A stretch of 64,000 bases of DNA from CAJQQY01 sp964564545 (GTDB lineage Bacteria; Bacteroidota; Bacteroidia; Chitinophagales; Saprospiraceae). The DNA lies in the NCBI GenBank assembly GCA_964564545.1, contig CAZMBP010000028.1:1-64000 (forward strand). Reading direction: 5' to 3'. The first letter of the stretch is position 1, and every line of letters starts with the position of its first letter. This document shows positions 25,623-34,878 of this stretch, piece after piece. The translations under genes were made by a program, and so were the position numbers. Below the pieces are notes generated by a model. The model was not told where the DNA came from. It worked only from the letters and a program-made list of their open reading frames with translations, and ran no database searches.

Positions 25623-26186
25623 ATGAACAACTTATTTTTTACATCTGACCATCATTTTGGTCACAAGAACATTATTAAATTTTCTAACCGTCCTTTTGAG
25701 AATGCTGACGAAATGGATGAAGTTATGATCCAACGGTGGAATGAAAAAGTAAAACCTGATGACGAAGTTTATCACCTTGGCGATTTAGCTTTTCGTTCTA
25801 AAGGCAGTATCAAAAAAGTTTTAGATCGACTGAATGGAAAAATTTATCTCATCAAAGGAAATCATGAAAAATTAGCTTTGACTTATAAATTTCGCTTTGA
25901 ATGGATTAAAGATTATTTCGAATTAATTGTCGATGATCCTGAATTTAAGCGAGGTTATCAGATGATTGTTTTATTTCACTACGCAATAAAACAATGGAAT
26001 AAAAAACATCATGGTAGTTATCATTTATATGGTCATTCGCATGGTTCATTACCTGATGATATTCATTCGCAGTCGTTTGATATTGGGGTGGATTGTCATG
26101 ATTTTTATCCTTTGTCGTATGCTGAGGTGAAGGAGATTATGAAGAAGAAGGAATGGGTTCCGCCGTTTGCAAGAGAGAATCGGTAA
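25623..26186 (+). CDS. Calcineurin-like metallophosphoesterase
   Basis: Cytoplasmic phosphoesterase of 187 residues with the complete metal-binding set: SDHHFGHKNI, YHLGDLAF, IKGNHEKL, and YGHSHGSLPDD with DIGVDCHDFYP. This short single-domain form is common in bacteria and phages and acts on phosphodiester or phosphomonoester substrates that cannot be told from sequence. The ATG at 25623 begins the fold; the frame upstream is not conserved-looking. Codon use turns towards G-ending in the last 30 codons. It shares a terminator with the nqr operon. Confidence 0.9.
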   Translation: MNNLFFTSDHHFGHKNIIKFSNRPFENADEMDEVMIQRWNEKVKPDDEVYHLGDLAFRSKGSIKKVLDRLNGKIYLIKGNHEKLALTYKFRFEWIKDYFELIVDDPEFKRGYQMIVLFHYAIKQWNKKHHGSYHLYGHSHGSLPDDIHSQSFDIGVDCHDFYPLSYAEVKEIMKKKEWVPPFARENR

Positions 26187-26188
26187 AT

Positions 26189-26228
26189 AAAAAACGGCTC
26201 ATCCATTTCTGGATAAGCCGTTTTTTTA
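26189..26228. terminator. Bidirectional terminator
   Basis: AAAACGGCTCATCCA / TGGATAAGCCGTTTT form a stem with one mismatch, framed by A-run and T-run. It serves the metallophosphoesterase gene and the end of the nqr operon. Confidence 0.88.
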
Positions 26229-26246
26229 TTTTAAAATGATTAGAGA

Positions 26247-27590
26247 TTATCCTCCAAAATCATCGAATGCTACATTCTCTTCAGGGATTCCCCAATCATC
26301 TGCCATTTTGATAACAGACTGATTCATCATTGGAGGTCCACAGAAGTATAATTCTAATTCTTCTGGTTCTGGATGCTTACTCAAAAATTCATCAATTACA
26401 ACATTGTGAACATAGCCTTTGAATCCATCACCTTCTGGATCATCTAAATCTTTTTTCAATACCCAGTTATCTTCTGGAAGTGGGTTATCCAATGCAATCG
26501 CAAATTTGAAATTAGGGAACTTTTTCTCTATTTCTCTAAATTCTTCAACATAGAATAACTCTTGTCGAGTTCTACCACCATAGAAGAAGGTTACCTTTCG
26601 ACCTGTTTTTAAGGTATGGAATAAATGGTATAAGTGAGAACGCATCGGTGCCATTCCTGCTCCACCACCAACATATAACATCTCTGCTTCTGTAGGCTTG
26701 ATGAAAAATTCACCATAAGGTCCAGAAATAGTTACTTTATCACCTGGCTTACGACCAAAGACAAAAGAAGAACAAATACCTGGATTAACTGGTAGGTACC
26801 CATCCCATCTACGTTTTCCTTCACTATCTACTCCCCATTTAAGTGGAGGGGTTGCAATACGAATTGTCAAGGATACAATATTTCCTTCTGCAGGGTGATT
26901 TGACATAGAATAAGCTCGGAAAACTTCCTCGTCATTCTTCATAGTCAAGTCCCACATTTTAAAATTATCCCAATCCTTTTGGAATTTGTCTGGTGAATCA
27001 TGATATTTTGGATGCGCCGTGATATCCATTGACTTAAATGGTACTTCAATTTTTGGTACATCTACTTGAATATAACCTCCCGCTTCAAAATCAAGAGTCT
27101 CTCCTTCAGGAAGTTTTACAATAAATTCCTTGATAAATGTTGCCACGTTATAGTTAGATATAACTTCACATTCCCATTTTTTAATTCCAAAAATTTCTTC
27201 TGGAATTCTAATTTCCATGTCTTCCCGAACTTTCACTTGACAAGACAATCGCATGTTTTCTGCAACTTCTTTTCGAGACAAGTGATTTAATTCTGTTGGT
27301 AAAACATCTCCACCTCCTGCATCAATATGACATTCGCACATTGCACAAGTTCCACCACCTCCACAAGCTGAAGGAAGGAAAATACTGTTATCAGAAAGTA
27401 CTGTTAATAATGAAGAACCAGGTTGTACCAACAGAGGATTTTCTTTATCTCCATTTACAATAATGGAAACATTTCCTTGAGGCACCAATTTTTTCCGAGC
27501 TTCGATTAACATTAGAGATAACAACAAAATTACCACTACGAAAACGAGAACTGCGAATCCTAATGTTTTTAAACTAAAAAGAAGTATCAT
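26247..27590 (-). CDS. nqrF: Na+-NQR subunit F (NADH dehydrogenase flavoprotein)
   Basis: Electron-input subunit of the Na+-translocating NADH:quinone reductase. The 447 residues begin with a membrane anchor (about 8-30), then a 2Fe-2S ferredoxin domain with Cys76, Cys82, Cys85 and Cys117 (PSACGGGGTCAMC, LSCQVKV), an FAD domain (FRAYSMSNHPAE) and the NADH domain (LYVGGGAGMAPMRSHL, LYFCGPPMM), ending VAFDDFGG. It is the last gene of the leftward operon, 34 bases after nqrE. Electrons pass from NADH through FAD and the iron-sulphur centre to the other subunits. Confidence 0.97.
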   Translation of the reverse strand: MILLFSLKTLGFAVLVFVVVILLLSLMLIEARKKLVPQGNVSIIVNGDKENPLLVQPGSSLLTVLSDNSIFLPSACGGGGTCAMCECHIDAGGGDVLPTELNHLSRKEVAENMRLSCQVKVREDMEIRIPEEIFGIKKWECEVISNYNVATFIKEFIVKLPEGETLDFEAGGYIQVDVPKIEVPFKSMDITAHPKYHDSPDKFQKDWDNFKMWDLTMKNDEEVFRAYSMSNHPAEGNIVSLTIRIATPPLKWGVDSEGKRRWDGYLPVNPGICSSFVFGRKPGDKVTISGPYGEFFIKPTEAEMLYVGGGAGMAPMRSHLYHLFHTLKTGRKVTFFYGGRTRQELFYVEEFREIEKKFPNFKFAIALDNPLPEDNWVLKKDLDDPEGDGFKGYVHNVVIDEFLSKHPEPEELELYFCGPPMMNQSVIKMADDWGIPEENVAFDDFGG

Positions 27591-27624
27591 ATTTCTTATT
27601 TAAGTTTTTCAAAAAAATTATCTA

Positions 27625-28236
27625 TTAATTACCAGCGTAAACTGTTGGATCAATTCCCATCAAACTCATAAATGCCATTCCCATCAATCCAGTTAAAATA
27701 AATGCCATTCCTAATCCACGCAATGCTGGTGGAACATTGGAGTACTTTAACTTCTCTCGAATAGCTGCTAAAGCGATAATCGCCAAGAACCACCCAAATC
27801 CCCCTCCTAAACCAAACGCTACTGATTCAGAAAGGTTATATTCTCTAGAAACCATGAATAATGAACCTCCTAAGATCGCACAGTTTACTGTAATCAATGG
27901 AAGGAAAATACCTAGAGAATTATATAATGAAGGAGAAACTTTTTCTACGATCATCTCTACCAACTGAACCATTGAGGCAATTACAGCAATAAATAATATG
28001 AATCGTAAAAAGGTTAAGTCTGTTCCGAAAATACCCGTTTCACCTAATAAATATTCGTTGATTAACCAGTTGATTGGCATTGTAACTGCCAATACGAAAA
28101 TTACTGCAAGTCCTAATCCGAATGCTGTTTTCACAGTTTTTGAAACGGCAAGGAAAGAACACATTCCAAGGAAATAGGCTAATACCATATTTTCAATGAA
28201 TGCAGATTTTATAAAAATATTGAAAAAATCACCCAT
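27625..28236 (-). CDS. nqrE: Na+-NQR subunit E
   Basis: Integral membrane subunit of 203 residues with six predicted helices, homologous to NqrD and RnfA. Typical stretches are IKSAFIENMVLAYFLGMCSF, LGIFLPLITVNCAILGGSLF with a conserved Cys, and VAFGLGGGFGWFLAIIALAA. With NqrD it binds the membrane iron centre that carries electrons across the membrane. It lies 43 bases after nqrD. Confidence 0.97.
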   Translation of the reverse strand: MGDFFNIFIKSAFIENMVLAYFLGMCSFLAVSKTVKTAFGLGLAVIFVLAVTMPINWLINEYLLGETGIFGTDLTFLRFILFIAVIASMVQLVEMIVEKVSPSLYNSLGIFLPLITVNCAILGGSLFMVSREYNLSESVAFGLGGGFGWFLAIIALAAIREKLKYSNVPPALRGLGMAFILTGLMGMAFMSLMGIDPTVYAGN

Positions 28237-28279
28237 GATGAATTTTGTTTACTTTTTTGAAAATAGAATCGAAAACTCT

Positions 28280-29023
28280 TTATGAAATATCTACTAATTT
28301 TGGATTCTTACTTCTTTGCCACCAGATGAAAATTCCGATGATGAACATTGCTGCTGCTGGTAATACCATTAAGTTGTTATTCGCATACCAACTGAAATAA
28401 CTTCCAAATCCACTTTCTGCAGCAGTATTAATCCAATAAGAAGTAGTTGCATTGTTTGCTCCAATGATAAACATCTCAGCAGGGCTTCCTACGAATAAAG
28501 TTCCTTTTCCAAATAACTCTCGGAAAAAAGCTACAATCAACAATATGAATCCGTAACCTAATCCATTCCCAACTCCATCCAAAAAAGATCTCCATGGCTT
28601 ATTAGCCATAGCGAATGCTTCCAAACGTCCCATTACGATACAGTTAGTAATGATCAATCCGATGAATACCGAAAGTTGTTTATATACTTCAAAACTAAAT
28701 GCTTTCAATACCAATTCTACCACAGTTACCAAACTTGCAATGATGACCAATTGGACAATCATACGAACTTGTTTAGGGATAGAGTTTCGAAGTAAAGAAG
28801 TTGCTAAACTTGAAAAGGCACATACAAAAACTACTGCCACAGACATTACCAACGAAGGGAAAACCTGCGTCGTAACGGCTAACGCTGAACAAATACCCAA
28901 TACTTGAATAGTTACCGGATTGTTGTCCATTAATGGATCAGTAATTAATTGCTTTTCTTTTTTCCCGAAAGGAAAAGTAGGCTCTTTTACTTCTACAACA
29001 CCTGAAGTTGCTGTTTCTGCCAT
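28280..29023 (-). CDS. nqrD: Na+-NQR subunit D
   Basis: Integral membrane subunit of 247 residues, paired with NqrE in an inverted topology. Stretches seen: PLMDNNPVTIQVLGICSALA, VFIGLIITNCIVMGRLEAFA with the conserved Cys, and DGVGNGLGYGFILLIVAFFR. The cytoplasmic N-terminus (about 1-25) is longer than in Vibrio. It is followed by nqrE and preceded by nqrC with a 61-base gap. Confidence 0.96.
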   Translation of the reverse strand: MAETATSGVVEVKEPTFPFGKKEKQLITDPLMDNNPVTIQVLGICSALAVTTQVFPSLVMSVAVVFVCAFSSLATSLLRNSIPKQVRMIVQLVIIASLVTVVELVLKAFSFEVYKQLSVFIGLIITNCIVMGRLEAFAMANKPWRSFLDGVGNGLGYGFILLIVAFFRELFGKGTLFVGSPAEMFIIGANNATTSYWINTAAESGFGSYFSWYANNNLMVLPAAAMFIIGIFIWWQRSKNPKLVDIS

Positions 29024-29084
29024 TTTATTATTTTTTATTAAATTTTTAAAAATTGAAAATGCGATTGCAAAAATTCAATTCCTA

Positions 29085-29804
29085 TTACATTTTTTTCGCT
29101 GCTTCCAAAACTGGTTTGTAAGCCGCCAATCCTTCTACAAACATATCTGTTACACCATCACCTGTAATTGTAGCCCCAGAGATAGAATCTACTTCGTGAG
29201 TTTTATCTTTAGCACCACCTTTTCTTACAATGATAGATTTGTAGTTTCCAGCAGCATCATAGATCTTTCTACCTTCAAATTGTGCTTTGAAAGCAGGACT
29301 ATCTTTGATCTCAGCACCCAACCCAGGAGTCTCTCCTTTATGGTCAAAGTTCACTCCAACGATAGTATTGAGGTCGCTTTTCAAAGCTACGGTTCCCCAA
29401 ATTTTATCCCAAAGTCCTTTTCCATAAACTGAAACAACGAAGAACTTCTCTCCTCCTTTTTCATAAACCCAAACAGGAAAAGCACGTTCTTCAACAGCTA
29501 ATTTGTTATTCTTATCTCGATTTTTTTCTAAATCGATCGCTACTTTACCTTCGATTGGATTTCCTTGATAATCAAAAACGTAACCTTTTACTTTTCCGAA
29601 TTCAGTTTCTACCTGAGTATTATCCCAATCTTTTGGATCTTCTCCGATCTGAGATTTGACAGATGCTAAAACTCCTTTTTTATTAAAAATAGCTTCATTA
29701 GCATCTGCTAAAGGTTTTGTCGCTTCCCGTAAACCAGTTAACCCTACGGCAACTATGGTAGTCATTACGAGAACAAACATTAAGACTTGATTTGTACTAT
29801 GCAC
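29085..29804 (-). CDS. nqrC: Na+-NQR subunit C (covalent FMN)
   Basis: Subunit of 239 residues with one N-terminal membrane helix (VLMFVLVMTTIVAVGLTGLR) and a periplasmic FMN-binding domain. The FMN is attached to the Thr of the motif SISGATITGDGVTD near residue 205. Its start overlaps the end of nqrB by 8 bases, indicating coupled translation. FMN attachment needs the ApbE transferase, which is not encoded in this window. Confidence 0.96.
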   Translation of the reverse strand: MHSTNQVLMFVLVMTTIVAVGLTGLREATKPLADANEAIFNKKGVLASVKSQIGEDPKDWDNTQVETEFGKVKGYVFDYQGNPIEGKVAIDLEKNRDKNNKLAVEERAFPVWVYEKGGEKFFVVSVYGKGLWDKIWGTVALKSDLNTIVGVNFDHKGETPGLGAEIKDSPAFKAQFEGRKIYDAAGNYKSIIVRKGGAKDKTHEVDSISGATITGDGVTDMFVEGLAAYKPVLEAAKKM

Positions 29805-31104
29805 GTTTTAATCTTTTTGTCATGTTAGATTCTAACACGTAGTGATCAATAAGTGGAGCGAAAACATTCATGAATAATATTGCCAACATCCATCCTTCAG
29901 GATATGCTGGGTTCATTACTCGAATGATTAGTCCAACTGCTCCAATAAAAAATCCATATATCCATTTTCCTCTGTTCGTAGAAGCTGCAGTTACTGGATC
30001 AGTTGCCATAAATGCCATTGCAAAAAGGAAACTTCCCATGTAGAAGTGGTAATACCACGGAATTTGTAAGTATGCTAAAGCTGCATTTTCAGAACCAGCA
30101 GTAAATCCGTTCATCAACATTCCTGTCAATGCACATCCGATTACCATTCCAATCATTACTCTCCAGCTAGCTACTTTCATCGCAACTAATGCTGCTGCAC
30201 CAACGATGATGAAAGGTTTGCAAGTTTCACCAATTGATCCAGGTAATCCTCCCCAGAACATTTGTGTTGGAGTATAAACTTCAGTTACTGCTGCCCATCC
30301 TCCTGCTTTTGCCAATCCAAGAGGTGTTGCACCTGTGAAACTATCAGCTACAGCGACACCACCTTCACCAAATGTTCTCCAGCCAAATCCATTGAATATC
30401 CAATCGAATAATCCATGTGCCCAACCGTAAGTAGATACTTGTTGTTTGACTCCCTCAGCTAATTGGGCTGCATCAAATTCTAAACCTGATACCCAAACTT
30501 CTTTTCCACTTACCATTGTATCACCAGCCATTTCTGTAGGATATGCAAAGAAGATAAATGCTCTTGCTAATAAGGCTACATTGAAAATGTTCATTCCTGT
30601 TCCACCGAATGCTTCTTTTCCAATAATTACTGCAAATGCAACTGCCAATGCTAACCAAATTAATGGCACATCTGGCGGCATAATTAAAGGAATCAATGCT
30701 CCTGAAACTAAGAATCCTTCCTCAATCGCGTGCCCTTTTTTAGCTGCGTACCAAAATTCGATACCTAATCCTACTAAATGTGCAACAACAAAAATTGGAA
30801 TGAGTTGGATCAATCCGTAAACAATTTTCAAATGAAATGCATCAAAAAAGTCTGGATACATTCCAAGCGCAGCAAAATGCTGATGTCCAATATTAAGTGA
30901 ACCAAAAACATAACATAATTGCAATGCTAAAACCACATGCACCATCAATCTTTTTAGATCCATACCATCTTTGATATGAACACCACCTTTGGTTACTGTA
31001 TCTGGAGCATAGGCAAAAGTGAAGAATCCATCAAACAAAGTATGTAAAAATGGAGACGACTTTTTGTCTGGTTCAATTTTCTTTAAAAAATTTAATAAAC
31101 CCAT
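29797..31104 (-). CDS. nqrB: Na+-NQR subunit B (covalent FMN, Na+ path)
   Basis: Core membrane subunit of 435 residues with about ten helices. The second covalent FMN site is in SFTGATPLGLAKAGG (Thr after GA). Other family parts are FGGTGMNIFNVALLARAFIF, YHFYMGSFLFAMAFMATDPV and PAYPEGWMLAILFMNVFAPL. The N-terminal SSPFLHTLFDGFFTFAYAPD is typical. It couples quinone reduction to Na+ export. It follows nqrA by 51 bases. Confidence 0.97.
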   Translation of the reverse strand: MGLLNFLKKIEPDKKSSPFLHTLFDGFFTFAYAPDTVTKGGVHIKDGMDLKRLMVHVVLALQLCYVFGSLNIGHQHFAALGMYPDFFDAFHLKIVYGLIQLIPIFVVAHLVGLGIEFWYAAKKGHAIEEGFLVSGALIPLIMPPDVPLIWLALAVAFAVIIGKEAFGGTGMNIFNVALLARAFIFFAYPTEMAGDTMVSGKEVWVSGLEFDAAQLAEGVKQQVSTYGWAHGLFDWIFNGFGWRTFGEGGVAVADSFTGATPLGLAKAGGWAAVTEVYTPTQMFWGGLPGSIGETCKPFIIVGAAALVAMKVASWRVMIGMVIGCALTGMLMNGFTAGSENAALAYLQIPWYYHFYMGSFLFAMAFMATDPVTAASTNRGKWIYGFFIGAVGLIIRVMNPAYPEGWMLAILFMNVFAPLIDHYVLESNMTKRLKRA

Positions 31105-31155
31105 GTTATTAATTTAATTTATTTTAACGTCCTGATAGTCAGGTAGTTATTATAA

Positions 31156-32793
31156 CTATTGGTCGCGCATTGCTTCCAATCCTTGTTTTAAAATACTTTG
31201 CAATGGTTGTTTAGATGTACACGCAAATTCACATAATGCAACATCTTCTTCTGCTAATTCCAAAAGACCTAAACCTTCCATTTTCTCAAAATCATTTGTG
31301 ATAATCGCTTTCATCAAATGTTGTGGATAAATATCCATTGGTAAAACACTTTCGTATTGTCCCGTTACAACAAATGCACGTTTCTCACCATGAGTATTCG
31401 TATTCGCTTGGAATTTTAAATCTGGATATAAACCATTAGGGAATGTTCCTGAAATTGTTGGACGTGGAGCCAATGGCAATAACCAACCAAACATTTCATA
31501 TTGATCTCCTTCTTCTAAAACAGTCACCTGATCATCGTAATAACCAAGGAAACCTTCAGTTGAAGTTTGTTTTCCTGAAAGAACATCTCCTGAAACGAAT
31601 CGAATAGATTTTCCTTCTTCCAATGGTTTTAAATTACCTTTTACAAGTCCTTCGATATTTGCACCAAGGTAAGTTTTTACATATTGAGGATTTTCAACTT
31701 CAGCACCAGTAACTGCTACCATTCGAGAAGCATCAAATTTTCCTTCAGAAAATAATTTACCTATTGTAATGACATCTTGAACACCTGCTACCCAAACTTT
31801 TGAATTAGATGTAATTGGATCAGTATGGTGAATTTGAACACCTACATTTCCAGCAGGGTGTTTTCCATGAAACCAATTTTTGTTAGCTCCTTCTACTTGA
31901 GTAAAAGCATGATGTGGTGCTTCACTACCTTTTGCATTTAATCCTAAATGAACAGGAGCGAATTTTCCTAAAACCTCTAATCCTTTTTGGAAAGCAGCCT
32001 CATTACCATCTACAATATAATTTAAGTCTGGAGCCAAAGGCGCAGAGTCAAAGGTAGAAACAAAAATACCACGAGGAGTATCTATTGGATCAGCTACTAA
32101 ATTGTAAGGTCTTTGTCTGATAAATGGCCATCCACCGCTACTCATCAAGAAGTTAACTAAATCTTCTCGACTACAATCTGCCAAATTCGGCACATCATAA
32201 GTACGATATTTCATTTCTTTATCTGCCAAAATCACTACTTCAGCAATCGAACGTTTTGCACCTCGATTGATCGCAATGACTTCTCCACTAACTGGAGCGA
32301 CATATTGAATTTCTGGTCTTTTTTTATCAAAAAAGATTGGATCACCAGCTTTTACTTCTTCACCAACTGCTACCACAACTTTCGGAATAGGTGAAATACC
32401 TACAAAGTTGGGTGGTTGAACAGCGAATGTAGTTACACTCGAACCGTCATTAGTTGATTTTGCTGCTTCACCTTGTAATAAGATGTCATGTCCTTTCTTC
32501 AAAAATGTAACTGGACCATCAACATAGCTCGGTGCACTTACACCAAACAATTCGCTGAATCTTGGAAAAATTGAATAGTTAGCGCCGGTTTTGTCAGCAC
32601 CACTTTCTTTGGCTTCAATTTTTAAAAGATTGTCCGATACCATTACTATTGCGCCTAAAACTATAAATACTGCGATTGCAGCTAACGCTGTTAGTAAGTA
32701 ATTTGATCCTCCACCTGAAGATTGAGCCGAAGCTACGGAGGCAAAATTTAAGAAGAGAAAAAGGAGAAAAAACCGATTGATTTTGCTTCTCAA
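31156..32793 (-). CDS. nqrA: Na+-NQR subunit A with N-terminal membrane extension
   Basis: Peripheral cytoplasmic subunit, here 545 residues instead of about 450. From about residue 97 it is ordinary NqrA: FLKKGHDILLQGEA, VSGEVIAINRGAKRSIAEVV, KHPAGNVGVQIHHTDPI, QDVITIGKLFSEG, LELAEEDVALCEFACTSKQP. The first 95 residues are extra: a signal-peptide-like start (to about residue 24, VASAQ), a glycine-serine linker and a membrane helix (YLLTALAAIAVFIVLGAIVM). After cleavage the helix would enter N-out/C-in, leaving the NqrA part in the cytoplasm where it belongs. No nearer start codon with a good context explains the core alone. First gene of the operon. Confidence 0.95.
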   Translation of the reverse strand: MRSKINRFFLLFLFLNFASVASAQSSGGGSNYLLTALAAIAVFIVLGAIVMVSDNLLKIEAKESGADKTGANYSIFPRFSELFGVSAPSYVDGPVTFLKKGHDILLQGEAAKSTNDGSSVTTFAVQPPNFVGISPIPKVVVAVGEEVKAGDPIFFDKKRPEIQYVAPVSGEVIAINRGAKRSIAEVVILADKEMKYRTYDVPNLADCSREDLVNFLMSSGGWPFIRQRPYNLVADPIDTPRGIFVSTFDSAPLAPDLNYIVDGNEAAFQKGLEVLGKFAPVHLGLNAKGSEAPHHAFTQVEGANKNWFHGKHPAGNVGVQIHHTDPITSNSKVWVAGVQDVITIGKLFSEGKFDASRMVAVTGAEVENPQYVKTYLGANIEGLVKGNLKPLEEGKSIRFVSGDVLSGKQTSTEGFLGYYDDQVTVLEEGDQYEMFGWLLPLAPRPTISGTFPNGLYPDLKFQANTNTHGEKRAFVVTGQYESVLPMDIYPQHLMKAIITNDFEKMEGLGLLELAEEDVALCEFACTSKQPLQSILKQGLEAMRDQ

Positions 32794-33153
32794 AATTCTA
32801 ATATTTTATGGTAAAAAATAAGTTATAAAACGCTCAAACGTTAAGATTTTTAACGCTTTTAGAAAATATTGCGCAAAGATATAAACCTTTTGAAATATTT
32901 AAATACGTAGAGCTGTGTTTATGGACGAAAACATCTATTTAGATTAACTCTAAATAGATTGCATTAAAGCTACAATCTCGGAATTTTGGAATGAATCATC
33001 ATTACTATTTTGCAGCCATATATTAATCATGAGAACCTTGCAACATTCACTTTTGTTCAAAAAAATAACCAGAAAGATACTCCTTCTTTTTAGTTAAGAT
33101 CCTGTCATCACTACCTTTAAGAATGATGAATAAAGAATAGAAAAACACCTAAG
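32794..33153. other. Intergenic region upstream of nqr
   Basis: 360 bases between nqrA and the glycosyltransferase end. It holds the nqr promoter candidate at 32874-32881; no gene, hairpin or known element was recognised in the rest. Confidence 0.5.
32874..32881 (-). promoter_or_regulatory. Putative -7 element of the nqr operon
   Basis: TATCTTTG on the minus strand, a full TAnnTTTG match about 80 bases before nqrA. The -33 region has TTTC instead of TTTG. Confidence 0.4.
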
Positions 33154-34686
33154 CTATTTTTCTTTTAAATATTGTATATCAAATAGGAATATAGAATTTT
33201 TATAATCTGCTACAAGGTTTTTAAATGCTGGTTTTAAATCGTCCCGTTCTAAATACTTTTTATCATGAATGACCAGATGCTTTGTACAACATTGAGCTAG
33301 ATCATAAATATTTTTGAACTGAATTGGAGAAGGTGGAGCTGCAAACTCTGACCACCCATTTAGATTCATTATGTATAGAGATAAATTAGGAGTTCCATCA
33401 GGAGCTGAAATTACAGAGTCGGGATATTTAACACCATTGGATTCTAAAAATTTTCTGATTAGATTAGGGTTTAGATGCTCAGGGTTAAAACCTTCAAAAT
33501 AATCACTATTAAGATCATATCTTTTTTCTAACTCTTGCTTTGTATAATTAATATTAAAAAGCAGTAGTAACACCATAAAAAATTTTAGTAGACTCTTATT
33601 TAAAAGTGTAGGTAATTCTTTTTTCACAAAAAAAAGAAAAGTCAAAAATGTGGTTATTGGAAGAATTAAAAATTCAATAAAATAATATTCATGACGGTAG
33701 AGAGGTCTGAAAATTAATAGGAAAATAGAAATAACACCCAATAGAATTAATATATTAAACAGATATATTTTTCCGCCTATTTTTTTAGAACTAAAAAGTA
33801 TAAACATAAAAAGTACTAAAAATAATATCAACGTTGGAGTAGATAATAGATATGGAATATCATAATCATATATCCAACTAAAAGTCATTTCAATAAACTC
33901 TTTATCTAAATTCCAAATTGGTTCAAGTGGTCCTAAATCTGATGTTCCTAATGCCCAAAAAAAGACTCCAAAAAACATAATTAAAAAACTAACTAAAGGC
34001 ATAAGATGGGAATGAAAAATAAAATCCTTTGATTGAGTTCTTTTACTTTGCATCCATTCTAAAACTAGAAATAGGAAAATTGCAATAGCCGGAACAATAG
34101 CCGTTATTTTTAGAAGTCCAGCTATTAGAAAAAACAACATACTAGCAAAGTGAAATTTTAGTTTATTCGTCTCAAAATATTTTACAATGAAATATAATGC
34201 AATAAAAACAAATCCAAATGCTGGCATATTCGGTAAAAAATTAGGACTATAGAAAGCAATAGTTGGAGAGGAAAAAATAATAAGAGGAAATAAAAGACTG
34301 ATGAAATTATTTCCAACGATTTTAAAAGTCAATTTCGATAAAGCAAAAAATCCTAAAAATACTATTAAAAGACTCGTTCCTCTAAACACCCAATCGTTAA
34401 CTCCAAAAATGCTATACAGGTGTGCAATTGTATAATATAAAATAGGGCATTCTGTAAGCTTTCTTCCTTCTCCCATTCCATTTATGTGAAATTTTTGATT
34501 GGAAAATTCAAAACCATTTTGATAATAGTTTAAGGTAATTGAAGCAGCATCCGCTTGTCTCCAACTATGTAATGAAGATGGAGGATAAAAAATAGTTTGA
34601 TGTATATCGTAGTAAAAACAAATTAGGAGGAATAGAAATAGAAAGATTATAAATTGGTTCCTTGGTTCCTTGGTTCCTTGGTTCAT
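33154..34686 (-). CDS. Membrane glycosyltransferase (family 39/PMT-like), probably phase-variable
   Basis: Integral membrane protein of 510 residues with about twelve helices. A first helix (about 12-25) is followed by a periplasmic loop with SLHSWRQADAASITLNYYQN, the acidic-aromatic motif seen in dolichyl- or undecaprenyl-phosphate sugar transferases of family 39 (ArnT/PMT type). Such enzymes add sugars to lipids or proteins on the outer face of the membrane. The start codon ends an 8-base tandem repeat that forms codons 1-10 (MNQGTKEPRNQ); losing or gaining one unit shifts the frame. No other ATG before the first helix offers an in-frame start. Flanking genes are unrelated. Confidence 0.85.
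   Translation of the reverse strand: MNQGTKEPRNQFIIFLFLFLLICFYYDIHQTIFYPPSSLHSWRQADAASITLNYYQNGFEFSNQKFHINGMGEGRKLTECPILYYTIAHLYSIFGVNDWVFRGTSLLIVFLGFFALSKLTFKIVGNNFISLLFPLIIFSSPTIAFYSPNFLPNMPAFGFVFIALYFIVKYFETNKLKFHFASMLFFLIAGLLKITAIVPAIAIFLFLVLEWMQSKRTQSKDFIFHSHLMPLVSFLIMFFGVFFWALGTSDLGPLEPIWNLDKEFIEMTFSWIYDYDIPYLLSTPTLILFLVLFMFILFSSKKIGGKIYLFNILILLGVISIFLLIFRPLYRHEYYFIEFLILPITTFLTFLFFVKKELPTLLNKSLLKFFMVLLLLFNINYTKQELEKRYDLNSDYFEGFNPEHLNPNLIRKFLESNGVKYPDSVISAPDGTPNLSLYIMNLNGWSEFAAPPSPIQFKNIYDLAQCCTKHLVIHDKKYLERDDLKPAFKNLVADYKNSIFLFDIQYLKEK
34654..34684. repeat. Octanucleotide tandem repeat at the glycosyltransferase start
   Basis: The unit TTGGTTCC occurs 3.9 times without a mismatch; on the coding strand it is AACCAAGG directly after the ATG (34686-34684). 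Units are not a multiple of three, so slippage switches the frame. Confidence 0.9.
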
Positions 34687-34878
34687 AATTAAATTTAAGA
34701 GGCGTTCCGAAAAGCATAAAAAAGTTTACGTTTTATTAAACCTAAAACTACAAAAGAAATTAAGAATTTAATACCTAAAGTGAATTTCTATTCCTTGTTA
34801 TCCTTCGACTCATTTATTCCACTATGATATTTTGGATAATTCCCTTAATTTTAAATTCCTTATTGCAAAATACAATTC

